Assembly: GCF_000182565.1 (NCBI RefSeq)
Contig: NW_015971540.1
Span: 1,674,476-1,738,475, forward strand
DNA length: 64,000 nt
Source: Spizellomyces punctatus DAOM BR117
Taxonomy: Eukaryota > Chytridiomycota > Chytridiomycetes > Spizellomycetales > Spizellomycetaceae
Direction: 5' to 3'
Below the pieces are notes generated by a model. The model made no database searches, was not told the DNA's origin, and saw nothing but the letters and a program-made list of their open reading frames with translations. Positions 53,139-64,000 of the stretch are shown in pieces (within the stretch, counting starts at the first letter, position 1; the number at the start of each line of letters is the position of its first letter). A program made the translations under genes and the position numbers.

Positions 53139-56100
53139 ATGGTTCGGACAGCAAGAGCGAACGTTGCCATTTTGGCAACACTGTTATCCTTGACACTCGA
53201 CGTAGCGTATGGTCTAGTGGATCTGAAATTTGGTTCCATTCTACCCTTGAGCTATGCTGGCCTCGCGGATCTTTCCGCCGACATTCAGCTTGCGTTAGAT
53301 CTCGCGCTTTCTGACTACAATACCCGAGTTTTTAACCCACTCAACGTGAACGTATCCATTGTCTATGCCGACTCCCAATTTACGCCGGCAGTTGCAAAGT
53401 CATATGCGAGGCAATTTGCATCCCAAGGGCTACTGGGTGTCATTGGTTAGTACTGCATCTTCCGAGGTAACAATCTTCACATTCTGATTAACCAGCTTAC
53501 CCACCACCCAGGTGAGATGGGCTCCGGAGTCACGCAGCCTATCGCCCTGGAGTTGGCAGATAGGGAGATTCTGCAGTGTTCGGGGTCCGCAACTTCAGAA
53601 GACTTGTCATTGAAACAATATCGTTACTTTTTCAGGTAACTGCGATATGCAAGCTCTTTAAAGATAGATACTCGATTTTAGCTAAACTTTGTACAGAACA
53701 ATCCCTCCTGACAGTGTCCAAGGTTTTGTACTTGGTCAGATCGTCGATACCTTTGGCTGGAAGAAACTCGGCCTGATTTACCAGGATACCGCTTACGGCA
53801 AAGGCATTATGACGAACCTACGGGCTCACGCAGCGGCAACTGATATAACTGTATTGACTAATCAACCGTATGTCAACGCCGATGACTACGAAGATGCGGT
53901 AAAAGCCTTGAAAGCGTCCGATGCGAGAATCATCGTCTGGACTGGGGTCTATGCGGAACTTGTCGATATAGTCCCAATTGCCAGGTAGCCATCTTAGTGA
54001 CCACGCAATCCTCGTCCTGTTGGATGTAAGTATAACTAAAAAGGCCAATCATGTAGGCGTCATGGCTTATTTGGACCAAACTACGTGTGGATCGCAACAG
54101 AAAATGCTATATCGGCCATTGACGCCATACGGAGCAGAATTGCGACCGGAGCAAGCAGTGCTGATGACCTTGCAAGTCTAAGTGGATTGCTCATTAGTAC
54201 ACCTGGTATGGCTGCATGGTCTTCGACACGTATACCGGAATATTGAAAGAAATTGTTCATTATTCTCCAGTCGAGGGTCAGGGATCCCGATTCGACAATT
54301 TCTCTGCCTCATACTCGTCAACTTACCACAATTCCATGGGCCAATATTCTGCGGTATAAAGCGCACTTTGACATACGTGCCCCAAAATTGCCGCCATTGC
54401 TTAATCTCCTTCTGCATCATAGTTCTTTGTGGACTGTTTGTCAATCATGCTAGACGGGCTTACAAAGGTCAGTGTAATCGTTGGAAGGAATTGCATGCAG
54501 GGACACCTCCTGAATCACCTATTCATGCAGTACCAAAATACCTCGAATTCCACTTGGAACGACATTGCTCAAGGCAAATTTCCTCGCGACTTGACGGTTC
54601 TGCTGAAGCCAGTTGACGGGTTGACCGGTCTTACAGGACCAATTCATTTCAACACCAATTTTGATCGGATTGGGAGCTACAAGGTCCTCAATTTCCATCA
54701 AGGAGATTTGACGAAGATAGGCGAGACAGTCGACGAAACATACAACGTTCAGCGCAACAATAACACAGTCATTTTTGCGAGCGGTACCCCTGTAGTACCA
54801 GCAGATCGGCCTGGTTTGTAATTTGCATAACGTTGTCAAGCCAGCTCCCTCATCTTTTGTTGCTTACGGTTTCATTTTGCCCCGTAGTGCTTGTCCCGGA
54901 CTGGTTTGAATACGGACATGCAGTTTCCGTCATTATCATGATCCTATATGGTGCAATGATGGCCATCAACTTCGCATCACTCGTTATCGTATTCCTTTGG
55001 CGTCGGCGTAAAGAAGTCAAAGGTATGCTACGTCGCTCATGCCATGAGGTCGGGAATCACGCATTTAAATGAGTGCTTGAACGTTAGCTCTCAGCCCCGA
55101 GTTCATGATTATTATGGGTCTGGGTATGCAGCTGAGTTACGGGGCTGTTTTCACCCTCATCGGAGAGCAGACTACCGTCAAATGCATGGCAAGACCGTGG
55201 CTTTATGGGATTTCTTTTGCAATTGTCATGGGATGCCTCATTGGGAAGGTCAGTGTTCCATACTTGCCGTGGGAGAACGGTCGTTAATAGAAGACTGATT
55301 GGTTTTGAATGCCTGCTCAATAGGCATTCCGTATTTGGAAAGTCTTTGCAAATGAGGTAGAGTTCACCGTTCTCTTGCGAGTTACTGATAGAGCACAATT
55401 CGATAACCCCTCCTGCAGCGACTTGCCGCCCCCATTAGGTTCCTTCAAATCCTCCGCCTGGCAGGAGCGTTTTCCATTGGAGAATCTGTACGTAGGGAGT
55501 GCATTCTTACTCAAGTGCTTCACTAATCCAAAGCAAACAGATTATCCTGCTTGTGTGGAGTATCTATTCGCCGTTGTCCCCTTTGATGGTAGCGAACAAG
55601 GAAAAAGGTGGGGTCTACTTGGCAAATTAAACCTACCAGGAGATGTTGGAACCTGATCGGTTGTTTTTCGGATTCGCAGGAACATTCACGTACGTTTGCG
55701 TTTCCCCGGAGCAATCTGACGTGTTCAACGGAGTGATTTTTGGGTGAGGATAGGCATTACAAGCACTTGATCTCTGCATTCCCTGCTTACTTACTTGCCG
55801 CCAGATACAATGGGCTTTTACTTTTGGCTGCAACTTATTTAGCTGCAGTGACGCGGAATGTACCATCTAGATACTCGGAATCCAAGGTATTTAGCGAGTA
55901 AAGGTGCAATCAAGCGGCCAATAACTAAAACGCACTGCATTGATCGGCGCTAGTTCATTGCTTTAACGGTGTATTCGGTAATGCCATCCGTTTCCGAGAT
56001 TGTTGCTGATTTTTTGGCTTACGACCTTCATCCTTCTCAAAATATTGTAGCTACTAATTTGGTGCACGCTTATTATCGTCGTGTCATATTCCGCGGGCGC

Positions 56101-56794
56101 TGCCACAACGCTGGTCTTCTTTATTATCACCTTCGGTGTTCTTTTCGTGACAACGACCACCTGGGCTCTTCTCATTGGACGGGTCATTCTCAGTCAACTC
56201 ACTAACGATCCTGCTGATGAGATTGCCAGCCTTCCCAGTACACCAAAGCTTATGCGGCAAAATGCAGTGGGAGCTGGGGAAGCATTCAAGAGTGCTTCTC
56301 AACTGCCAATGTCTGCAAACAGCAGCACAAAGATTCCATCCCCCTTAGCATCTCAGATGCTTCGTGGAGATATTTCCGAATTTCCTGTGAAAATCACGTC
56401 GTCGTGGATCTCCCGATGGGAGCGGTATGAGCTGATCTTTACTCTAGTACCGGTAGCTCGGTTAGCACTTCGGCCGGTAGCATCCGACAAGGAAGGTGGG
56501 CGGAGCTATTGCGTAGACATCAGCAAAGTGCAGGCAACGAAGGCAAATGTTAAGGGAGTTAAGAACTGCTTTGAGATTGTCGCTCCTGGTATTACGCTTC
56601 TCGTCCAAGCCACCTCTGAGGAACAAGTTCAAGACTGGCTGCGTAGAATGAAACAAGCAGGTTGCCTGCGGGGAGAAGATTCTACTGGACGGACCAGTTC
56701 AGCTCCTGGTCAAGGCGGCGGCTCGATAAATCGTGCGGACGTCGAAACCAAAGGAGGGAAGGATATTTCTAGTGCTGATGTGCTAGGAAAGTAG
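53139..56794 (+). CDS. Class C GPCR (GABA-B receptor-like) with C-terminal PH domain
   Basis: Plasma-membrane receptor with a large extracellular Venus-flytrap domain. Signal peptide MVRTARANVAILATLLSLTL; the ligand-binding domain follows (DIQLALDLALSDYNTRV; SGVTQPIALELADREILQCS; FGWKKLGLIYQDTAYGKGI; RIIVWTGVYAELVDIV; FGPNYVWIATENA), to about 54800. Seven-helix part of the class C type: VSVIIMILYGAMMAINFASL (TM1), FMIIMGLGMQLSYGAVFTLI (TM2), a conserved Cys before PWLYGISFAIVMGCLIGKAF (TM3), IILLVWSIYSPLSPL (TM4-5 region) and GAATTLVFFIITFGVLF in the last exon. There is no Cys-rich domain, as in GABA-B receptors. The cytoplasmic tail carries a PH-like domain (WISRWERYELIFTLVPVAR; YCVDISKVQATKA; CFEIVAPGITLLVQATSEEQ; VQDWLRRM), which is unusual. 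About fifteen introns; outer limits are firm, inner ones approximate. Confidence 0.85.
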
Positions 56795-57519
56795 CTTCCC
56801 ATGATAAATGACCCACCATGCCGTAGTTATTAGAACAAGTAGACTCATGTACAGTCCTATCATACACGACGTACAGTCCTATCATACTCGTCGTGTTCAT
56901 GTTACTGTGTCCCCTCACACTTCGATATCCATATGTCGGTTTATGCTCTTCGTAAGCATTGCGTGACAGTTTGGTCGACAAGGTATCATCATTAAAGACC
57001 AACCGATGGGACTACTGCTGCTTGAAGTTTAAAGAGGACCAATTATGCCCGACTTGGGTTGGGCAATGAGACTGTGATTAAGACCAAGTCGCTTGACTTT
57101 GGACTAGTTAAGCGCAGCATTGCTGATGTTAGTTGGAAAAATACATTTTTCGTGGTTTTTTATGTTTCGGGCAATGTGCGCTGGATACGGTCATTTATGA
57201 TGGCATACCCCAAGGATCGCAATGTACGGGGATCCAGTGCACACTCAAAAAGCTATTTTCGTCGATGCAGCCTAGGGATCCTGATATAGTTCCAGAAGGG
57301 GTTTTGACTCGATAACCTGCGAAGTTTTAGAGCGGCTGGTAATCGGAGCTCAGCGTTGGGGCTAACTTGAAGGCGTTTATAGGCTCACATGGTAATTGCC
57401 GTTTGCTTTGGTATGCAGGGCATGTTGTCTTTTACCTCATGTCCTGTTCTTTTGCCCATCCTAGAGCCAGGTTCACTTCCCTTCTTTATGGCGAAGTGCA
57501 CTGTCTGTTCACGGTCACC

Positions 57520-59062
57520 ATGGACTGCCCGCAGCTGGACATAAGAAATATCGGCCCGTATTCGCTTGAGGATGACTGGTATATTACCGGGAAATGCGTC
57601 TCAAACATCGGCCGTCTCAGCCTTTATGGTTTCAATATTATGATATACGGAGCTGGCATCTTACTCGGGATATTTGCAGTCGTACTGAATACCCGTGCCC
57701 ACAAGAATTGGTTGAAGACAATGCCTGCTAAGCCAGTTATTGCCTGCCTCCTCGTATCGATAGGTAAGTAGCTCTCCATGCTCTGGCATCCACCGTACTG
57801 AATCGTGCTCACACTTTGTTTAACTCTGCGTTCGAGGTTATACTGCATCGTACCTTTGCTATCTTTTCCAAGTGCCACCAGCAGCTGGAGTAATATGCTG
57901 GTGGTTAAGCATTCAGTTCACCAATATCTTTCAGGAATGATCCGCTGTTTCAAAGCCTGGGTGCGAAACGAAAATGTTATTAATACATATTGTTCAACAG
58001 GTGGTGGTTGCAAACGGCTGGCTGGCCCCCGTACGCAGATTCATCGAGTTGCAGAGTATTGGGTCGGACGTCAAATCATCAATCAACACCGCCGGTACAC
58101 ATCTGGAACGCCATTGTTTTCTCCTACTCGGCGCTTCTATTACATATAACATCGGCATCGTTACGGGATGGGCGGTATATATGCAGCTCCATGATGCAGG
58201 GAAGGTGTTCCTTTTTCACACCTTGTTTAATTCTGGAACATTTCTGTGCCTTATCGTACTCCATTTCCTGTGCTCGAGATCGTTCACAAGAATACTAGTG
58301 GCATTAGGTGAAGCGGATAATCTTCACAAGCAGGGTATGCATATTTTCCCTTGTTTTTGGTGAACAGCGACTGTTCTGGTGAGCAGATAACGATCTGATG
58401 GTAGTACTTGCTCTTATTGCAGCTCTTGTGGTTGGCGGCAATGTTAGGCACGCGACCACCAATGCGGGCAACAATGTGATTTCCGGTGACGGAAGGAAAG
58501 TTCTTAACGTGATTCGGCTGGTAATGTAGACGGACGAAAGCAATTACGAATGCATGGATTAGAAAGTCCCCGACCTAGTGTATTGAAACTCGCAGGTTCC
58601 TTTCAGGTGAAGAAAACCCGCCGGGCTGCGTGGGCCTCCGCCGGTCCATCATTTCTCATCCAGAGCTCCGTTCTGCTTTGGACAGTGATAGCCCGTACAC
58701 CAGAAGGCATGAATGGCCAGACATACCTATTCTGCTTTAGATCACTTGCCACCGCACCCGCTGTGATTGCAAGTTAGTTCTTGGCAGATTTCATATCGCG
58801 CGCCTTGTAACACTTGGCTCTTCCAACTGATGTGCTTCTCTGCCTCTTGGTTGGTCACTCGATAGGTCTGTGGATGTACGGAGTAGTCAAGGGCAGGGAG
58901 CGTGCAGATTTCACACCAGAATGCATCAATCACCTATCTCTTCGATCCACTTCTTTGCATCAGAGCGGAGAGGACCTCAAAGTAACTTCACAAGCGGTAG
59001 ATAGTTGCATTGAAAGCAAGACGTCAAGGATATTGAATGACGGCTTTGAAGTGGATGATTAG
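57520..59062 (+). CDS. Polytopic membrane protein, seven or more helices
   Basis: Start taken at ATG 57520 in a good context (cacc before ATG, G after). The N-terminus is short and extracellular-like (MDCPQLDIRNIGPYSLEDDW). Membrane segments by hydrophobicity: LYGFNIMIYGAGILLGIFAV, PVIACLLVSIGYTASYLC, CFLLLGASITYNIGIVTGWA, LFNSGTFLCLIVLHFL, LMVVLALIAALVVGG, PSFLIQSSVLLWTVIA, FRSLATAPAVIA and VLLCLLVGHSIGLWMYGVV. The C-terminal tail is hydrophilic and ends NDGFEVDD. Six or seven introns; joins near 57880-58010 are uncertain. It follows the class C receptor on the same strand by about 725 bp. No family recognised; a second receptor is possible but not shown. Confidence 0.55.
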
Positions 59063-59902
59063 TCATGTAGACATATTATGATTGGGAAGGATTCAAGGTG
59101 GTGACCGGCAAGGAAAGGTATCCAAGAAAGACAAATAGATATAGACAAATGGACACAATAGACTATTCTACTTCACGTTAGGGTAGCTCTCATGGTGCTT
59201 TTCAGAATATGAGATGGAATAACTTCCACAAGTGTAACTAATACGAGGCTATAGGGGAACGGGTGAAGTAAAGTAAAACCTGCGAACTGACTCTTTTGGA
59301 AAGGGCTTTTATGTCTAGCTACGGCCGTTGCGCACAAATCCCTTTTGGATGGATCATATCTTACCCAGGCAAGACGTTTAGAAGTGAAGGCGGGTTCGGA
59401 ATATTGTCCTTTGATAAATAAACTGCCAGAACCCTTGTGTTCTCTCTACCTATGGAAAAGATTTTTGGATACTGACTCAACTGCTACACTAAGCTTGCGA
59501 ACGAGAACTGCTAAGAAGGGACTACCGAAATCTGGGTCTTTGGGGTTAGAGTGCTCCCGAGAATGTCCAAGAGAGATGAGGTACTCACGAGACAGCCGCC
59601 AGGTTAAAGCTGTCCACACTGCTTTCACGTGCAGTTGCGCAATCGGATGCAGCAAACTTGATCAAGAGGACTTCGTGTGCATGCAGGCGTTCTGAGACCC
59701 GCCAGAAGTCGTCAGTCGTAGATCAGTTTTCAGAGGACCTGTTGCAGATGGTTCATCAATCCGAGACCTGAACTACCCGCTAGGTAAAGCGTGCCAGTCA
59801 TGTTATTTAAGTGGAGCGGAGGTTATGGTATAGCGTACTTCCCACCAGTGTCCATCTACAAGTACCCTCGACATTTGTCGCCTTTTTAACTCATTTGCGG
59901 CC
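59063..59902. other. Intergenic region
   Basis: About 840 bp between the ends of two convergent genes. Open frames of 69-116 codons on both strands (59345-59695) lack family features. No RNA gene signature found. Confidence 0.4.
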
Positions 59903-62601
59903 TCACAGTTTGTGCACACTGCAATATTTGCGGCCGGAGTATGTGCGTGTCGGACAAGGCTGGTCTGTACGAGGGCCACTGACAAATACATGATGGCACT
60001 GCATGCACGACTTTCTGCCAGGCTTTGCCTCTCGGCTACAAGGTTGTCGGTCACCTGTTCGATTAATGGAGTAAGAAGTGAATCTCAAAAGGGAAAACTG
60101 AACTAAGAATTGCTATGCACTGACCGCACACTTTGTTACACAGTAGCTGTTGCGTTGCCAATGTTGCTGGAGCACGATGTGAAGCAACCTTCTGTTTCTT
60201 CTTGATCTTCTTATCTGACTCGCGTGCTGCGCACACGCGTTTCTTGGAGTCCGTATCCTTTCCATCGTCCTCTCCATCATCTGCTTCATTGAAGCTATAC
60301 TCCTCCGGCACATACTTGTCGTCTGCCGTCATATTCGCCAAATCATTTGGCAGAGTGCGATTCAATCGTTCCTCGTCTTCTTCATCTTCCTCATCTTCAT
60401 CTTCCTCAATCTCCTCAGAGTTGCTGGCACCAGCGTTTCTCGGACGTCTTCCAATGGTTGCTGGAGGGTTTACCTTGTAGATTTCGGCTATGTACTTCAA
60501 CAGCTTCGCATGGCGTTTCTCGAATTCCAAACAAGTCCACTGTTGATCGGCTTTCACAAGTGTCATGGTAGTGAGCGCGAAGGGGACCATCTCCCCTTTC
60601 CGATTTTCAGTATAGATATCCTTCTTAGTCGCCCATGGGGCGTTCGAGCACTGAATGTTCGTAGAAGCGGGAAGCAAGCATAGGTTGCCGAGACGATTTG
60701 TATTCCCTTGAAAGTCGATTTTGTCCCACGCACGTCCGGGGTTTTGAGGATAGATGTGTTCGATCTGAACCTTCTCCCAATCATATGCCACTTTAGTGGA
60801 AGACATCTCCGCATTAATTCGACGAAGTATATATTGTGTAGCGAAGATGCCTGCTCCGCCATATAGATTGCCATTAATGCGCGTAAGGAAAACTTTAATT
60901 TCTTGAGGCCTAGGTTCGAGCGCCGTACAGACCATCTCATCACTACGAGCGGTCGCTATGTCCTGAGGAACATTGAATATTAAACAAAAGAAACTAGTGA
61001 CTGACTTATATTACCATTACCTTCAGAATGTCATAAAATCGGATGATCAGTTTTTCCTTTAGTGAATCCACTCCTTTGCGGGGTTGCTTGTAGCCCACAA
61101 ACAGGACTGCTATCAGTTTCTCTAGTCTATTCCAAAACTCCTCCTGTTGGAGAAGCTTAATATTGAACTTTCCGGCCGCCAAGGCTACAGTAAGCCACGT
61201 GCGCCAAAGCAAGCCAATATCGAAAGTCGTTTTGAGATGAATGCGCGACTTATTTTCTCGAACCTGGGCCCAATCCAAGGCAGTACGACTAGGTTCCATG
61301 ATGGAACGCCATAAGACTGAGTGCGTCTTGATCTTGTCGATCAGGATTCCGGGGGTCAATGTATCGAACATGTAACGGTGATAAGGTGAATTTGTGTTCC
61401 CTAATGAGGCAGAGAAACTTAACAGAAAGCTCGACTTCTGTGCAGTACCAGCCATTTCGATGCGGTATAGATGGTCAAGAAGTTCGCTGAAATTCTGCAA
61501 ACTAAGAGTTATAACTATGCCGCCCCTCTGCTTCAGGTAAAAAGTGCACATACTGCTGTATTGCCAAGTTGTTTCTCGGCTTTAACCCACTGCCCAACTT
61601 TCAATTCATATCCATCTCCGACAGAAGCCTTTAGCTTTCCAAAGGTGACGGCTTTGAGATAATCCACTGGCGTTAAAGGTACACCGGGCACGTTTAAAGA
61701 AGTGAAAATGCGGTATGCTGAGTCCACGTCATGAGTATAAATAACGAGAAAGCGACACCGCTTATAAAAATAGTGTGCTAGTTTCTCCCTGATGGCGATG
61801 TGGCCTGTTCAGCAACCGTCCAATGCTGCTGATGCTTCAGCACTAACCTGCTTTCCCGTTCCATGTTCTCTAGAATGCCCGCCAACTCGCGCACGTTTTC
61901 GCTGAGTAACTCGACAACAGGACGAGCATCTCGATCCGGAACAGCGAGTTCATAATCTTTGTCTAAGTGCTCCTCTAAGTCTGCCGGGTCAAGGAAATGG
62001 TCGCAGAAAGCTTGGTGATACGGCGCAGCAAGATTTAACCGATACGTGAAGTAATCTTTCGGAACCGCACTCTTTATCCATTTGGTATAAACTTGCTTCT
62101 GGTTCGGTGGTGCGAAATGCCGGAAGACGGAAAGGAGCAATATCATAGTAGTTAGGCGTTGTTGACCATCCACTATATCAAGTACTCGTTTGCTGTTCTG
62201 CTGAGGAGCCAACACAATTGTACCGAGAGGATGATATGGCGCACGTTCTTTGCATGCATCGTGCACATCGCTAAGAAGCCGTGTTACCATCTGTGGAGTC
62301 CAACAGTATCGTCTTTGGTAAATCGGTACTGAAAGGATAATCTGCTGATGTTTTGTTGTTTCACCGAAAATGCCTTTCAAGCGCTTTTCGGTGAACAACT
62401 TATCATTGTCCTCACCAAAGAGTTGCGCGAGTGTACAATCTCGTACGTCTCTTATCGCGGTTTGATGCTTTTAGGTATATAATATGAGTTAATTGCCCTG
62501 GGAAGTCCAGCAAAGGAAAAACCATTTACCTGCTGGGCTCCGGCCATATTTCCTTGACCCTGATTTTGGCGACGAGGATGATGTCCATTTGCTGTCCCCA
62601 T
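59903..62601 (-). CDS. DUF262-DUF1524 (GmrSD-like) protein with Cys/His-rich tail
   Basis: Homologue of the bacterial type IV restriction enzyme GmrSD, whose DUF262 half is a ParB-like nucleotidase and whose DUF1524 half is an HNH-type nuclease. Six exons: 62601-62530, 62467-61848, 61788-61554, 61494-61021, 60962-60125, 60054-59903; all phases agree (796 residues). DUF262: SVPIYQRRYCWTPQMVTRLL and the DIVDGQQRLTTMILLL motif, later AYRIFTSLNVPGVPLTPVDY. DUF1524: VQIEHIYPQNPGRAW with the catalytic His and LGNLCLLPASTNIQCSNAPW. After it come an acidic stretch (EEIEEDEDEEDEEDEERL), a basic nuclear-signal-like stretch (DKKIKKKQK) and a tail with two like-spaced units, C-x10-C-x2-C and C-x10-C-x2-H (QPCSREAKPGRKSCMQCH; QPCPTRTYSGRKYCSVHK). 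Typical fungal introns show it is resident, not contamination. Confidence 0.85.
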
Positions 62602-62886
62602 CTCATCGGAAAATAGTTGGCCACTCCATTCCCTTACGTAATGACTGGATACTATATCAAAAGCTCGCACATCTGACACAATCCTGGATGCAGATGTGCC
62701 CTCACCACAGGAGAGTTTACCTTAGGGCAAGCTGTCCAATTTCGGTGTTTTGCAGCCAAAACCATGCATCCTGAGCCAGAATCGTGATTAAACTAGATTT
62801 TGACACAATAGAGGCACTCAGTTTGAACATAGCCCTAGATACAAGACCACCTTTCAATGCCAGAAAGCCCCAAGTTGTCATATGCA

Positions 62887-63329
62887 CTAATTTCCGATTG
62901 CTCTCGAAATATCAGCAACTACATCAGAGGGATCCTTGCCTTCCTCCACCTCCAAAACCAGCTTCCCATACGGCCCACTGGCGTTCAACATGATCTGGAT
63001 GGTGCGCGCTGGGTCATTGGTGTAGATGAAATCTGGCTTTGTCCTCCAATGATAAAACGTTCCTTTTTTCAAATATGCATAGAATGATGGTGTTAACTTC
63101 AGAGGCCGCTACCTGAACAAAATGCCTACCAACCTGCTATAAGACCGTGAGGTATAACAACCCCATACCTGGTGGTATACCAAGGCACGGAGACATTAGC
63201 ATCTACCCTAACAGAGTCGATCTCCGAGAGCGGAACGGTGAGATCAGTAAAACGCCCACACAAGAATTTCTGCAGCATCGTAAGGGACACCGTCAGATGA
63301 GAATCAACAAGGGTGATTGCTACGGGCAT
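62887..63329 (-). CDS. Small bacterial PH-like domain protein (123 residues)
   Basis: Exons 63329-63134 and 63062-62887, phase-consistent. The chain reads MPVAITLVDSHLTVSLTMLQ, VPLSEIDSVRVDANVS, WYTTRYGVVIPHGLIAG, then TFYHWRTKPDFIYTNDPART and YGKLVLEVEEGKDPSDVVAD. The order of strands, the GxxxAGTFY centre, a RTIxIxL strand and a final KLVLEVED-like strand before a helix resemble the small bPH proteins of actinobacteria and archaea; in eukaryotes this type is uncommon. Function unknown. TATA box in an 18-bp palindrome 35-52 bp upstream. Neighbour of the DUF262-DUF1524 gene, same strand. Confidence 0.6.
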
Positions 63330-63363
63330 CGTGCAATATTGTAGGGCACTTGTTCATGACGGC

Positions 63364-63381
63364 GTCCTTTTATAAAAGGAC
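63364..63381 (-). promoter_or_regulatory. Palindromic TATA box
   Basis: GTCCTTTTATAAAAGGAC is a perfect 18-bp palindrome with TATAAAA at its centre, 35 bp upstream of the ATG at 63329 on the minus strand. A core promoter element, possibly also bound by a dimeric factor. Confidence 0.55.
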
Positions 63382-64000
63382 CAATTCCTTGAGCCCTTGT
63401 GTGACTGATCCACATATACCACTCGACCACACAATGACTTTACAGATTGACATATTCTTGGGAATTGAAATACGCATCAATTGAAAAATGCGTGAAGTCA
63501 GTGGTGGGCCTCAGTAATTACTGCCCAAATTCGCACTTTGCTGTTCGCTATGAATAATGGTCTTCCTACGTTCGCCGTGTCTTCCATTGCACATAAGTGG
63601 CTCATTACCAGTTCGTGGTTGCCACGGTTCAACTGCGGGTGCCGGGGAGCCACGCCTCACTTGGCTCGCTCTGGCGGTATGGGAATTGCATTGCTTCCAA
63701 GTGAACAGTGATTGAGCACTTCCCATGAGGCTTCTTCTACGCCCAACTAAACTGTGTTGATTAGGTGAAGACCAATTCGGCTAGTGGCACAGTCATGTTG
63801 TCTTTGGCCCAGTCATGGCACATTTAAGGTTTTAAACTTTAAAAGTGGTATGCCAACCCCGATTTGCGACCGCTGGTGCCAGACGGCTAGAGGCCTTCAT
63901 TGCTGCACATCCACAAAGCCGACGAACCAACGAACAAGCACCTGCACACAGCATGTGCATATAATAAAAGTAGAGGAGTCACTGCGCTGACGTGTAGTGA
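63382..64000. other. Region without a supported gene
   Basis: About 620 bp to the window end. Only short frames (71 codons minus at 63511-63726; 68 codons plus at 63784-63990) without features. Confidence 0.4.

Noticed and set aside
59345-59695. 116-codon plus-strand frame
   Set aside because: No start ATG in context, no family features, and the opposite strand is equally open.

Overview
The window reads as nuclear DNA of a fungus, most likely an early-diverging zoosporic (chytrid-like) lineage. Genes are dense, broken by short GT..AG introns (mostly 37-130 nt, at least one with a TACTAAC branch site), and use the standard code. A complex I 75 kDa subunit, U2A', Rec8, Cdc20, RPA1 and a Pex30-type peroxin give the fungal/opisthokont signature. 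A GABA-B-like class C receptor, absent from Dikarya but known in zoosporic fungi, points to a basal lineage. The lineage call is inference; no marker gene was compared by alignment.

Layout. 1-5.5 kb: RINT1/Tip20-type tethering protein (minus, cut by the window start), divergent from NDUFS1 (plus, with a short 5' exon that encodes the targeting peptide), then a small secreted Cys-rich protein. 5.9-13.3 kb: small Ser/His-rich protein, a probable Cys-rich minus-strand gene, a Pex30/DysF peroxin, a membrane-anchored M24B peptidase (minus) and an unidentified plus-strand gene. 13.3-23.6 kb: HYPK, GCN2 (with an overlapping micro-uORF), a ZNF830-like protein without its zinc finger, and an amino-acid permease. 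24.0-34.6 kb: RPA1, U2A' (SNRPA1), a DUF1769 protein and the meiotic kleisin Rec8.

34.6-47.5 kb has no intact gene that I can support. It holds coding-like fragments with stops and frameshifts, among them the C-terminal half of a papain-like peptidase, so I read it as a tract of decayed or highly diverged genes. 47.6-52.4 kb: a 65-residue basic protein with a pyrimidine-rich leader, Cdc20, a six-exon membrane protein and an unidentified minus-strand gene.

53-59 kb: a class C GPCR with an added C-terminal PH domain, followed by a second polytopic membrane protein. 59.9-63.4 kb: an intact six-exon DUF262-DUF1524 (GmrSD-like) protein with an acidic/basic linker and a paired Cys/His tail, next to a small two-exon gene of bacterial PH-like type.

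The conserved genes are unlinked housekeeping functions (respiration, translation control, replication, splicing, cell cycle, meiosis, peroxisome, ER-Golgi traffic). The most unusual part is 53-63.4 kb: receptor-PH fusion, polytopic protein, GmrSD-like nuclease homologue and bacterial-type PH protein side by side. Exon joins were made by eye from splice signals and reading-frame phase. Where I give exact exon coordinates the phases add up; elsewhere the limits are approximate.
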